Assembly: GCA_008933615.1 (NCBI GenBank)
Contig: WBUR01000011.1
Span: 27,170 to 91,169 of the forward strand
Length of the DNA: 64,000 nucleotides
Source of the DNA: a bacterium
GTDB lineage: Bacteria > CLD3 > SB21
Direction of reading: 5' to 3'
Shown: piece after piece, positions 37,071 to 45,411 of the stretch
Layout: each line of letters begins with the position of its first letter
Numbering within the stretch: the first letter of the stretch is position 1
Notes under the pieces: generated by a model
Databases searched by the model: none
Seen by the model: the letters and a program-made list of their open reading frames with translations, nothing else
Told to the model about the DNA's origin: nothing
Made by a program: the position numbers and the translations under genes

Positions 37071-37910
37071 ATGCGTTATTACACGCGAAATCAATCATCG
37101 TATCAGTTTATTGGCGGCGATTATCCTGCGGTAAAAATGCTGCTGATACTCAATTTTATCGCTTATTTACTCCAATGGTTACTTTCAATCACGGGCGGGG
37201 AGAACTTTGTATATAATTATCTTGCCCTCTCTCCAAGGATATGGGAAGGACAGATCTGGCAGCTGGTGACCTATATGTTTCTGCATGCCGATGTCTGGCA
37301 CATGTTGTTTAACATGCTGGCGCTGTGGCTTTTTGGAAAAGAGCTTGAAATGACTTGGGGATCCAATGAGTTTCTCAAGTATTATTTCATTTGCGGAATA
37401 GGCGCCGGTCTGACCTTTTTGTTATTTTCCAAAGGCGTGGTCATTGGCGCATCCGGGGCTGTCTTTGGCTTACTCCTTGCTTTTGGAATGACGTTTCCTG
37501 ATCAGATCATTCTCATGAGCCTTATTTTTCCGATCAAGGCAAAATACATGGTCATTATTTACGGCGTCATTACTTTCATGAATATTGCAAATCCTTCCGG
37601 CGATGGAGTTGCACACTTTGCTCATCTCGGCGGTATGGTATTCGGACTTATATATCTAAAAAAAGAGTGGTTCGTTTTTAAGGCGAACCGCACAAAGATG
37701 GAAATTAAACCTAGACGAAGTGAGAGCAAGGAATTAAGGCCGTTGCCTCCGCGAGAGGATCGCAGTGAGGCAATGAGAAGCAAAGTGGATAGTATTTTGG
37801 ATAAGATCAACGAAGTTGGATATGATCATCTGACAAAAGAAGAAAAAGAGATTCTGCTCGAAGCAAGCCAACACTTGTCCAATTCAGACCGGCCCAATAT
37901 TAAACACTAG
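37071..37910 (+). CDS. Rhomboid family intramembrane serine protease
   Basis: A 279-residue protein. Six membrane helices lie in about 20-205, with the catalytic serine in GASGAVFG (about 125-132), the catalytic histidine in HFAHLGGMVFG (about 181-191) and the oxyanion-side HxxxNM motif in HMLFNMLALW (about 80-89). The C-terminal ~80 residues are charged and soluble. ATG at 37071 has AGAAGG 9 bases upstream, so the earlier TTG at 37065 is not used. Confidence 0.92.
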   Translation: MRYYTRNQSSYQFIGGDYPAVKMLLILNFIAYLLQWLLSITGGENFVYNYLALSPRIWEGQIWQLVTYMFLHADVWHMLFNMLALWLFGKELEMTWGSNEFLKYYFICGIGAGLTFLLFSKGVVIGASGAVFGLLLAFGMTFPDQIILMSLIFPIKAKYMVIIYGVITFMNIANPSGDGVAHFAHLGGMVFGLIYLKKEWFVFKANRTKMEIKPRRSESKELRPLPPREDRSEAMRSKVDSILDKINEVGYDHLTKEEKEILLEASQHLSNSDRPNIKH

Positions 37911-37931
37911 AATTTTCCATAAAACCTATTT

Positions 37932-38756
37932 ATGACATTTCATCAACGTACGGAAAAAGCGCTTGCACACAGTTCCGTCTGCGTGGGCCTCGATCCTGAC
38001 CTTAATCTTATTCCAGCAATTCTCAAATCTGAATCAAATCCGGTTCTAGCATTCAATCGCGCATTAATAGACGCGACTGTCGATGTCGTCGGGGCCTATA
38101 AGCCCAATTTCGCGTTCTACGAGGTAATGGGCATTGAAGGATGGCTAACTCTCACTGATACTGTGAAACACATCCGTTCGCGTTCAGATAAGGTAATAAT
38201 CATTGCAGATGCAAAGCGCGGGGACATCGGAAATACCTCATCTAAATATGCTCAAGCTATCCTGCAGGAAATGGATTTTGATTGCATTACGATCAATCCA
38301 TATATGGGGCGTGATTCGGTGGAGCCGTTTATTCAAGACGAAAATAAAGGCGCTTTTGTCCTCTGCCTGACTTCAAATAAAGGTTCTGAAGATTTTCAGC
38401 GTTTGGATGTGAACGGCAGGAAGAACTATGTGTCGGTCGCGCAGAATGTTCTTTCATGGAATACGCTGAATAATTGCGGGTTGGTGGTGGGTGCGACCCA
38501 TCCTGAGGAAATGCAGAATATCCGGAGTATATCGGGAAAGATGCCGTTCCTTGTTCCAGGCATCGGTGTTCAGGGCGGGGATCTGGAAGCGGTGGTAAAA
38601 TCGAATTGGGACGGGAGGAAGGTTAACGCGTTCATCAATTCCTCCCGCGCGGTAATTTATGCATCCAAAGAAAAAGACTTTGCAGAACGAGCGAGGGCGG
38701 AGGTATTGAAATTAAAGAAGTCCATTGAGCGTATAGTACCGGATATCAAAAAATAA
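37932..38756 (+). CDS. pyrF: Orotidine 5'-phosphate decarboxylase, type 2
   Basis: A 274-residue enzyme of UMP synthesis (OMP to UMP). The active-site segment DAKRGDIGNTSS (about 93-104) and the C-terminal NSSRAV (about 236-241) are typical, and the length fits the longer group 2 PyrF found in FCB bacteria and mycobacteria. It is followed by tRNA genes with their own promoters. Confidence 0.93.
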   Translation: MTFHQRTEKALAHSSVCVGLDPDLNLIPAILKSESNPVLAFNRALIDATVDVVGAYKPNFAFYEVMGIEGWLTLTDTVKHIRSRSDKVIIIADAKRGDIGNTSSKYAQAILQEMDFDCITINPYMGRDSVEPFIQDENKGAFVLCLTSNKGSEDFQRLDVNGRKNYVSVAQNVLSWNTLNNCGLVVGATHPEEMQNIRSISGKMPFLVPGIGVQGGDLEAVVKSNWDGRKVNAFINSSRAVIYASKEKDFAERARAEVLKLKKSIERIVPDIKK

Positions 38757-38777
38757 TCGTTCCGGAGCAGAATTTAT

Positions 38778-38806
38778 TTGCAAATATTGGGTTCAACGTA
38801 TATATT
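38778..38806 (+). promoter_or_regulatory. Sigma-70-type promoter of tRNA-Val
   Basis: TTGCAA (38778-38783), 17 bp, TATATT (38801-38806), 15 bases before the tRNA. Confidence 0.72.
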
Positions 38807-38821
38807 TACCCGCATTTTTAT

Positions 38822-38896
38822 GGGCGCTTAGCTCAGTTGGTTTAGAGCGTCTCGTTTACACCGAGAAGGTCCTTGGTTCGAATCCATGAGCGCCCA
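38822..38896 (+). tRNA. tRNA-Val (TAC)
   Basis: 75-base cloverleaf: acceptor GGGCGCT/AGCGCCC, D-stem GCTC/GAGC, anticodon stem TCTCG/CGAGA with loop TTTACAC (anticodon TAC), T-loop TTCGAAT and discriminator A. CCA is not encoded, unlike the tRNA at 8378. One T-T mismatch is seen in the T-stem. Confidence 0.93.
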
Positions 38897-38901
38897 CCGT
38901 G

Positions 38902-38930
38902 AAAACCCCGAGTGAAATCGGGGTTTTTTT
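38902..38930 (+). terminator. Terminator after tRNA-Val
   Basis: AAAACCCCGA (38902-38911), loop GTGAAA, TCGGGGTTTT (38918-38927), then more T. Confidence 0.9.
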
Positions 38931-38943
38931 GCTAAAAAATTAC

Positions 38944-38972
38944 TTGCAAAACGCGGTAGAATGTAGTATAAT
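38944..38972 (+). promoter_or_regulatory. Sigma-70-type promoter of tRNA-Asp
   Basis: TTGCAA (38944-38949), 17 bp, TATAAT (38967-38972), 14 bases before the tRNA. The -35 hexamer and spacing repeat those of the tRNA-Val promoter. Confidence 0.82.
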
Positions 38973-38986
38973 GACGCCTCTAAAAA

Positions 38987-39060
38987 GGGCGCGTAGTTCA
39001 ATTGGTTAGAGCACTGCCCTGTCACGGCAGAAGTTGCGAGTTCGAGCCTCGTCGCGCCCG
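38987..39060 (+). tRNA. tRNA-Asp (GTC)
   Basis: 74-base cloverleaf: acceptor GGGCGCG/CGCGCCC, anticodon stem CTGCC/GGCAG with loop CTGTCAC (anticodon GTC), T-loop TTCGAGC and discriminator G as expected for Asp. CCA is not encoded. It has its own promoter and terminator. Confidence 0.94.
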
Positions 39061-39068
39061 CGAAATCT

Positions 39069-39094
39069 AAAAACCCCGATTTATCGGGGTTTTT
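39069..39094. terminator. Terminator after tRNA-Asp
   Basis: AAAAACCCCG (39069-39078), loop ATTTAT, CGGGGTTTTT (39085-39094). The A/T-symmetric arms could also stop transcription from the minus-strand gene at 39188. The remaining bases to 39187 show nothing else. Confidence 0.82.
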
Positions 39095-39187
39095 CTGTTA
39101 ATACGAGGTTTTAAATGGAGGAAGTAATCCAGAGGCAGGCTTCGTCGTTTCGATACGTCCCGCTTTATGAAGAGCGGATGCGATCTT

Positions 39188-42100
39188 CTAATCGAATAAC
39201 GTGAACCCGAACAAAATTGTCAGATAGTAACGCCATTCTTTGCCGTTTTTAATTTTTTGCCTTTCTTTGTACAAGCCCGCTCCACCGGGAGAACCGTCAT
39301 ACTTGGAAACGAGCGGTCCCAGGGTTGTAAATTTGTCCAGGCCGTAGGCTGCATTAAATGTAACCCGCGTTGGATAAACAAAAAAGGAATAAAACTCCAT
39401 GCGTAATTCCCCGCCAATAGACTTCTTAAAGTCTATGCCTTTGCTCCATGCGTCACCGTATCCAAAGTAAATACCGCCGAATATTTTATCGAGATAGAGA
39501 TTGGCGAATTTTGAATCTATATGTTTCCATATTGGAAACCGATAAGTAGTGTTCAGCAGCGCTAGTTTATTTCCCTCAATGCTATAGAACGAATATCCTT
39601 TTAGCCCTGCGAGACCGCCGCCGAAAAAATTGAAAAAACTATCAACTTTGTTTGGAATAATACCGCCTTGAAAAGAGAGTTCCAGTGTGTGATCCTTGAT
39701 CGGTAATTTCAGATATTCGTTATAGGTTCCCTCCACGCGGTGATAATGGGCCTTGTCGTACAGGGTTTCATACGTCCCGGCGCTGGCGTTGAATGCAAAA
39801 CCAGAGATCAGGTTGTCCAGATTATAACTGTATTTAATGTTCCCTTTTCTTCCGACGCGCGGATTGATCTCGCCATCAACTGAGGGTTTGAGCGAATTGA
39901 ATTTCCAGTCTGTGGAAATACCATTGCCATAATAATATTTTATAAAGCCCGTTGCGGGGATCGTTACAATCTCCACACCGTTAAACTCCCGATGTTCCGA
40001 TATTTTGACATAAGACTCAGCATGCACATAATTCAGACGAAGATCCCTGGGTTCAAGTAAGCTAAAATCCGCGCCGGCGTCAACCTCGCGCAATTCAAAT
40101 GTGTTCTTTTGAATAGATTCATACACAGGATCAGGATCATTTGACGGATCGCTGTTTTCTTTGAACGTTCGTGAGCGGGTAAGGTTGTACAATTCAAGAA
40201 ATAGAGTCGGGCCAAATCCGCTGAATTCAAAGATACCGAATAAATCTCGGTCAAGATCAGGGATATTAAACATCGCGCCGCCAAAGAAAGAGGATTTAGA
40301 TAAAACGTCGCTGGAATAAAAATATAATCCGGGCTTAAATGTGCCGTAATCAATTCGTAACACGGGTAGAAAAGAAAAATCAAGAAATTGAGTTTTGTAA
40401 CGGGAGATCGAGTCAAATGCCGGAAGCGCCGTGTCGTCATAACTCTTTGGGTATTTAGGCCAACGCTGGGGATAATTCCGGTTCAATTCTTCTGGTTGCG
40501 CTTCAGACAACGTGATCTTTTTAATATTTGGGTTTGACGTTGAATACTGAGCATGGTTAGTATCTATTTCACGGATAAGTTTAATTTCGCTTATTGTGAA
40601 GCCGGCGTCTTTGTAAAGTGTGAATATTAGGTTGTCTTTTTTGGAAGCGGAAGGATAGAATGCCCCACCCAGAACATTGGTGACCAATTGTTTTTCTTTC
40701 GACTCCAGGTTCAGCCGATAAACATTATAAATTCCAGTCTCATCGGAAGAATAGTACATATACTGTCCATCAGGAGACACGGAGGGTGAACGCTCGTCGT
40801 AATGATGATTGGTTATCCATTGAATATCGCCGGATTCGACATCGAGCACGGCTATATCCCGCCCGTCGTCAATTGATGAGTCAAAGAATAGTTGTTTCCC
40901 ATTGGGGTGAAACGAAGGGCGATAAATTTGCCGCCCGTTATGATAATTTGTTAATTGTAAATAGGATAATCCTTTTTTCAAAAAATTTATACTGTCGAAT
41001 TCTTTGTTTAATATTGACAAATCGGAAGGAATGTCCTTAATGAGGATAAGATTATTATTTCCGTCTGAATTAACAACTGCCGCAATACTTCCTCCCGTCG
41101 GTGAAAATACGGGCGCAGATGCCCTGAGAGAGGACGTCAGTCGATACTCTTTGTTCTTATGGATGTCGAAAACATAAATATCATTTACCTGGAAGTGATA
41201 CTTATTGTCAGGCAAATTCTTTGAATAAACCAATTTAGTTCCATCGGGTGACCATGAAGCAGGGCCGTCAACGTCGTTCATTATTTTCCGCGCCGACTTC
41301 AACGATAGATCATAGAGATAGAGTGAAGTTTGGCTAAGGTAATCATGGTCGGTATTGGTTATGTAAACGAACTTTGAGCCGTCCGGTGAAAAGGCGGGGT
41401 AAAAGTTGGCCGTTCCTTCATTTGGAAATATGGTGCCTTCGGCCACATTGGTCTGTATAAGATTTGTTTCATTCTGATAATGCTTCTCGATATTGGTTCG
41501 CCAGTCGCTGTAAAGTGAGTCCAGAGAACGTCCTGTTGCCTTTTGTACCGCTCCTTCGAATGAGGTCGTAAGATTACGCGAAAAGCGGCAGATTGTCTCT
41601 AACGACTCATCGCCATAGACTGATGCGATATACGTTACAAATGCATAACCGCTGTTGTAAGCAGACTCATTGCCAATACTGTTCTTCCCAAAAGTTCCCA
41701 TGGAATTCAGACTAAGTAGTTGGCCCGACAAAACGCGGGAACGAAGAATCATGTCCCGATGTGAATCCCAAAATTCATAATCGAGATGTTGTATCTGATA
41801 TTGTGCAACACCTTCTGCAAACCAGACAGGCAAAGCTACACCCGCGATCGGGTAGGACGCAACAATATTTGGGAAGCCCCGAAGAACATCCTGGCGTCTC
41901 TCTTTTTCGTATCCGATGTATTGGAGATAAAAACCGGGGACCTTTCGTGAGAATTTCATCGCGGCCTGCAGCGATATCATATGGACAAATTCATGTGTAA
42001 TAACATTTCTCAGCCAGTTGTGATTTCCTCGTAATTCAAAATCGAGACTGGATGCCCAAATTTCAATTTTATTATCATAATAATATGCCCCGCCGTTGGA

Positions 42101-42403
42101 ATAATCGTCGGTGTCACGAATGATAAAATGAACACGATCAGGCTTATGATTGTATAATTGCGTTACGGGACCATATATTTCTTCAGCGATCTTCGCGACA
42201 AGGTAGGCGGTACGTTCAGGGCCTTTTACCATAGCGGCATGATCGCTCATAGGCATGTCGTGATAATGTACGTCAAAATGCTCCGTTCTGATCGTAAGCC
42301 AATTCAATTCACCGTGCGACCACGACTCCGGCTGTGCGGAGAGACGATCTGGACAGTAGAAAAAAAAGCATAAAATAATGAATTGAAAAGCGAGACGGAA
42401 CAT
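39188..42403 (-). CDS. Putative zinc metalloprotease-beta-propeller-outer membrane barrel protein
   Basis: A 1071-residue exported protein from the ATG at 42403. It has a signal peptide (about 1-24) and a gluzincin-like peptidase domain (about 30-300) with HEFVH (137-141), as in peptidase MA-like proteins. A run of TolB/PD40 propeller blades follows (about 330-620; e.g. ASWSPDGTKLVYS, PSFHPNGKQLFF, PSVSPDGQYMYYSS). The C-terminal ~400 residues form an alternating beta-barrel-like region ending LFGFTLFD with a terminal aromatic/acidic pair, like a D15/BamA-type or other outer-membrane barrel. An upstream alternative start at 42517 would overlap the ArsA gene by over 100 bases, so 42403 is chosen. 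Substrate unknown. Confidence 0.72.
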   Translation of the reverse strand: MFRLAFQFIILCFFFYCPDRLSAQPESWSHGELNWLTIRTEHFDVHYHDMPMSDHAAMVKGPERTAYLVAKIAEEIYGPVTQLYNHKPDRVHFIIRDTDDYSNGGAYYYDNKIEIWASSLDFELRGNHNWLRNVITHEFVHMISLQAAMKFSRKVPGFYLQYIGYEKERRQDVLRGFPNIVASYPIAGVALPVWFAEGVAQYQIQHLDYEFWDSHRDMILRSRVLSGQLLSLNSMGTFGKNSIGNESAYNSGYAFVTYIASVYGDESLETICRFSRNLTTSFEGAVQKATGRSLDSLYSDWRTNIEKHYQNETNLIQTNVAEGTIFPNEGTANFYPAFSPDGSKFVYITNTDHDYLSQTSLYLYDLSLKSARKIMNDVDGPASWSPDGTKLVYSKNLPDNKYHFQVNDIYVFDIHKNKEYRLTSSLRASAPVFSPTGGSIAAVVNSDGNNNLILIKDIPSDLSILNKEFDSINFLKKGLSYLQLTNYHNGRQIYRPSFHPNGKQLFFDSSIDDGRDIAVLDVESGDIQWITNHHYDERSPSVSPDGQYMYYSSDETGIYNVYRLNLESKEKQLVTNVLGGAFYPSASKKDNLIFTLYKDAGFTISEIKLIREIDTNHAQYSTSNPNIKKITLSEAQPEELNRNYPQRWPKYPKSYDDTALPAFDSISRYKTQFLDFSFLPVLRIDYGTFKPGLYFYSSDVLSKSSFFGGAMFNIPDLDRDLFGIFEFSGFGPTLFLELYNLTRSRTFKENSDPSNDPDPVYESIQKNTFELREVDAGADFSLLEPRDLRLNYVHAESYVKISEHREFNGVEIVTIPATGFIKYYYGNGISTDWKFNSLKPSVDGEINPRVGRKGNIKYSYNLDNLISGFAFNASAGTYETLYDKAHYHRVEGTYNEYLKLPIKDHTLELSFQGGIIPNKVDSFFNFFGGGLAGLKGYSFYSIEGNKLALLNTTYRFPIWKHIDSKFANLYLDKIFGGIYFGYGDAWSKGIDFKKSIGGELRMEFYSFFVYPTRVTFNAAYGLDKFTTLGPLVSKYDGSPGGAGLYKERQKIKNGKEWRYYLTILFGFTLFD

Positions 42404-42407
42404 GATG

Positions 42408-43592
42408 CTACTTTTTTTTAAATTTAATTTCCAGCCAGCCGTTGTTATATTCGGCGCCTTCAGTTTGGAGCAGCGATAAGGAGTCCGGCAAAACAAATGA
42501 GCGCATCTGGTTTCCAATGCCGATGATCAATTCATTTCCCCGTGTTGTCACATCAATTTTATTATTCTCGATAAAGGGGACTTTAATCGCAAATATTTTC
42601 TCTTTTTTCGTAGAATAAATGCGAATTGGTTTATCTGAATAGAATACATCAGTTGGGTCACGATCCTCATAAATCATCTTACCGAGTTGGCTGAGTCTCG
42701 ATATACCTATTACCTCGTCTTTGAGATAGGGAACTTCTGTGATTGGAAGAGGAGAAAAATTGTCATAAATCATTTTTAAATACTTTTGCTGGGTAACTTG
42801 CCAATCCTTGAAATAACCCTTAAGGCCGTCCTTTGGAATCACGCGGTTGATAATGATCTGATCCGTGATCATGCCGAATAGATTGAGGTAAGTCCATGCG
42901 CGCTGTGATTCATTTATTACCATTTTTTCCGGATTTAGTACTATACGCGTTGATGTGAGAGATTGATGCTCAAATAGCCTGCGCATATCGAGTAACTTTT
43001 CAAGAACAAGTTCCCATGAGTGGGTAACGTTTTCAGGCGCAATCACTGCGCGGAGAGATTTTGACATTTTAGATGCTGGGCGGATCACGGGAGAGACGAT
43101 GTATTTTTCAAGATAACGGGTAATTTTTAATGCCATGGATACGATCTGTGGTAAACTGAGAAGACGCAAACTTTCTCCGGTTGGCGCCATGTCAATGATC
43201 AAAACCTCGTAGTTTCCTGAATCATAAAATTCTTTGATGCGAAGTAAGCTGAATACATTGTCCATTCCGGGAATTATGGCTAACTCGCCTGCGATGGCGT
43301 CATCGGCGCCGAGAGTAACGATCAGAGAAGAAAGATAATCTTTGATCTGACCCCAGTTATTATCCAATTCATGAAAAGCATCGATTTCTATTCCGTCAAG
43401 ATTTGTTGCAATGTTTTGAACGGAGTGCGTTAGATTAATTTGAAATGTGTCGGATAAGCTATGCGAAGGATCGGTACTGATAACAATGGTTCGATAACCA
43501 AGGGCGGCGGCGTGAAGCGCCGTAGCGGCTGCAGTTGTTGTTTTACCGACTCCGCCTTTCCCTGAAAAAAAAATAATTCGTAATTTTTTCAA
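42408..43592 (-). CDS. ArsA/GET3-family ATPase with C-terminal HSP20-like domain
   Basis: A 394-residue ATPase. The deviant Walker A GKGGVGKTT (about 11-19), switch I DPSHSLSD (about 41-48) and switch II-like DMAPTGESLRLLSLP (about 133-147) are those of the ArsA/Get3 family. The last ~65 residues (about 325-392) form a beta-rich ArsA_HSP20-type tail found in cyanobacterial and Chlorobi homologues. No ArsB, ArsC or ArsR lies nearby, so arsenite pumping is unlikely. A client-protein delivery or envelope role is possible. The start is TTG at 43592, 9 bases after the thioredoxin-like gene. Confidence 0.85.
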   Translation of the reverse strand: MKKLRIIFFSGKGGVGKTTTAAATALHAAALGYRTIVISTDPSHSLSDTFQINLTHSVQNIATNLDGIEIDAFHELDNNWGQIKDYLSSLIVTLGADDAIAGELAIIPGMDNVFSLLRIKEFYDSGNYEVLIIDMAPTGESLRLLSLPQIVSMALKITRYLEKYIVSPVIRPASKMSKSLRAVIAPENVTHSWELVLEKLLDMRRLFEHQSLTSTRIVLNPEKMVINESQRAWTYLNLFGMITDQIIINRVIPKDGLKGYFKDWQVTQQKYLKMIYDNFSPLPITEVPYLKDEVIGISRLSQLGKMIYEDRDPTDVFYSDKPIRIYSTKKEKIFAIKVPFIENNKIDVTTRGNELIIGIGNQMRSFVLPDSLSLLQTEGAEYNNGWLEIKFKKK

Positions 43593-43601
43593 ACGTTCAA
43601 C

Positions 43602-44099
43602 TCATTGCTGTAAAATGGACAACATGTCTTCTTCGACGGACTTGGCAGGGTGCTCGGTAATACGGCCTATTTCATTGTCATTTCTTAAAAAAACCATAGT
43701 AGGAACGCGTGAAATGGAATATTTTGCGGTTAACTGTGCTTTATCTTTTTTTGTTCTGTCCACTCCGTAGAGTGTGTAAGTCAAATTGGCTGCTCCAGCC
43801 AGATCCAGTGTTTTGAGAAAAAAAGATAAATTTCTTTTGGAATCGCCGCACCATGTTCCAAGAAAGATCTTGATGTGAATGTTTTCTGTAAATTGTCTCA
43901 GCGCGAGAATAACGGAGTCATTCGGAGTATACGATTCATAATTTGTTTTAAAGATAGGAAATTCTGCAAAAAGTTCAGTCTGAGTGATCGTGCCAATAAG
44001 CATTGGTTCGTCATTGATAACTTGCTTATGTGAGACATGAGTTGCACAGGAATGCAATGTCAGAAACATCGGTAGCGAAAATAGAATTCGGAATGTCAT
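43602..44099 (-). CDS. Thioredoxin-fold lipoprotein with a CxxS site
   Basis: A 165-residue protein with a lipobox-like signal (TLHSC, about 14-18) and a thioredoxin fold. The active-site motif reads WCGDS (83-87), so only the attacking cysteine remains and the resolving one is Ser87. RVPTMVF (about 131-137) supplies the cis-proline. Such sites favour thiol-disulfide exchange by a monothiol mechanism, or isomerase/deglutathionylation roles. It is overlapped by tatC (ATGA, 44096-44099). Confidence 0.75.
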   Translation of the reverse strand: MTFRILFSLPMFLTLHSCATHVSHKQVINDEPMLIGTITQTELFAEFPIFKTNYESYTPNDSVILALRQFTENIHIKIFLGTWCGDSKRNLSFFLKTLDLAGAANLTYTLYGVDRTKKDKAQLTAKYSISRVPTMVFLRNDNEIGRITEHPAKSVEEDMLSILQQ

Positions 44100-44908
44100 T
44101 CGTCCTTCGCCTTTTTACGTCCGGTGATCATGGAAACCCAAATACTGATTTCATAAAGGATTATCATAGGCGCGGCCACAACGAATAAAGTAATCATATC
44201 CGTCGTGGGAGTAACGATGGCGGCGACAACAAGGCAGGCAATGGAGGCATGGCGCCAATACGTTCGCAAAAATTTATGATTCAATACGCCTATTTTAGTA
44301 AGGAAGAAAGACAATACGGGCAATTCAAAAGTAAGGCCTGTGATGAGCATGAATCCAGATACGAAACTCAGATACGCATCCAAATCGATCATATTTTCTA
44401 TAATAATACCGAGTTCCTTATCTATATCGCCCATGGTCAAGAGAAAATTCAGCGTTATTGGAATGACAATCAAAAACGAGAAAAGCGCGCCTATAATGAA
44501 ACAAATTGTCGCGGAAAGAATAATCGGAATGGCATAACGACGCTCTTTTTTTCTCAAACCGGGAGAAATAAAACGCCACAATTGGAAGAGAATAATGGGT
44601 AAGCTGAGTATAATTCCGCTGATCAGTCCAACCTGAATTTTTACCATCATCAATCCCTGAACCTGAGTAATAACGGGACGCATCATCTCGATGGGCGGTT
44701 TGATATTCGGAATGAGCATGGGCGGATACAGCAATAACTTAATAATAGAATTGCTGAATACAAAGGATACCATCATCATGACAAGCACCGATAATACGAT
44801 AAAAATCAGCCTGCGCCGCAATTCTGCCAGATGATCCAAAAACGACATCTGGATGTGATTGGGCTCGCTCTCGGCGAGTTCAGGGCTATTTTTTTCGGCT
44901 TCAGACAT
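44096..44908 (-). CDS. tatC: Sec-independent protein translocase TatC
   Basis: A 270-residue inner-membrane protein with six helices. The N-terminal SFLDHLAELRRRL (about 23-35) recognises twin-arginine signals, and SFVFSN, RFISPGL (about 110-116) and FELPVL (about 192-197) are family marks. TatA/TatB are not adjacent. It is the first gene of the tatC-thioredoxin-ArsA-metalloprotease set. Confidence 0.96.
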   Translation of the reverse strand: MSEAEKNSPELAESEPNHIQMSFLDHLAELRRRLIFIVLSVLVMMMVSFVFSNSIIKLLLYPPMLIPNIKPPIEMMRPVITQVQGLMMVKIQVGLISGIILSLPIILFQLWRFISPGLRKKERRYAIPIILSATICFIIGALFSFLIVIPITLNFLLTMGDIDKELGIIIENMIDLDAYLSFVSGFMLITGLTFELPVLSFFLTKIGVLNHKFLRTYWRHASIACLVVAAIVTPTTDMITLFVVAAPMIILYEISIWVSMITGRKKAKDE

Positions 44909-44933
44909 AGGTGTGTTTCAATGGATTATTCGA

Positions 44934-45368
44934 CTAAAAAAGCCGTTCGTATTTTTCTTTTGAAAAAGGGGTGTGTTCTTTTTTAAACCAGTAGGACGGT
45001 AATTTTCTATTTATTTTTTTGTCCAAGATGTCATTTCTGATCAATCGCATAAACAGTCCGATGGGGGCGAACAAAATAAAAAACATTATTGTCAATATGA
45101 TGCGCGATACGAAATAGCCGATGACAATTGAGAGAATCGTCATGCCCTTGTAAAGCGGAATTAGAAGAGTAGTAGTGGCAAAGGCAGTTAACATCATCAA
45201 ACCGCCACTAGCGGCGAACCAAACCCATAGCTCACTATGTTTATACCATAACCAAACCCCAATTACGGTCAGGATCAACGAAAAAATTATTCCAAATTTC
45301 TTTACAGTTTTTGTATCGCAAACCATTTCATGAATTTCGTACCGGATGTCTTTAATAATATCTTTCAC
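44934..45368 (-). CDS. SxtJ family membrane protein
   Basis: A 144-residue protein with about three helices in the middle (about 26-40, 48-75 and 80-105). The pattern GIIFSLILTVIGVWLWYK, then LLIPLYKGMTILSIVIGY and RIILTIMFFILFAPIGLFMRL (segments), matches SxtJ, a small protein repeatedly found next to NodU/CmcH-type carbamoyltransferases. It follows the carbamoyltransferase stop after 43 bases, in the same orientation. Start GTG at 45368, with GAAGGGTG upstream. Confidence 0.78.
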   Translation of the reverse strand: MKDIIKDIRYEIHEMVCDTKTVKKFGIIFSLILTVIGVWLWYKHSELWVWFAASGGLMMLTAFATTTLLIPLYKGMTILSIVIGYFVSRIILTIMFFILFAPIGLFMRLIRNDILDKKINRKLPSYWFKKEHTPFSKEKYERLF

Positions 45369-45411
45369 TTGTTCACCCTTCTTGATAAGTATTTAATAGC
45401 GAAGTGTTTTT

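Noticed and set aside
42404..42517. Extended start of the metalloprotease-barrel protein
   Set aside because: The extra residues precede a clear signal peptide and overlap the ArsA coding region; the ATG at 42403 follows the ArsA stop by 4 bases.
42408..43592. Arsenite efflux ATPase
   Set aside because: No ArsB, ArsC, ArsD or ArsR nearby, and the HSP20-like tail is typical of non-arsenical homologues.
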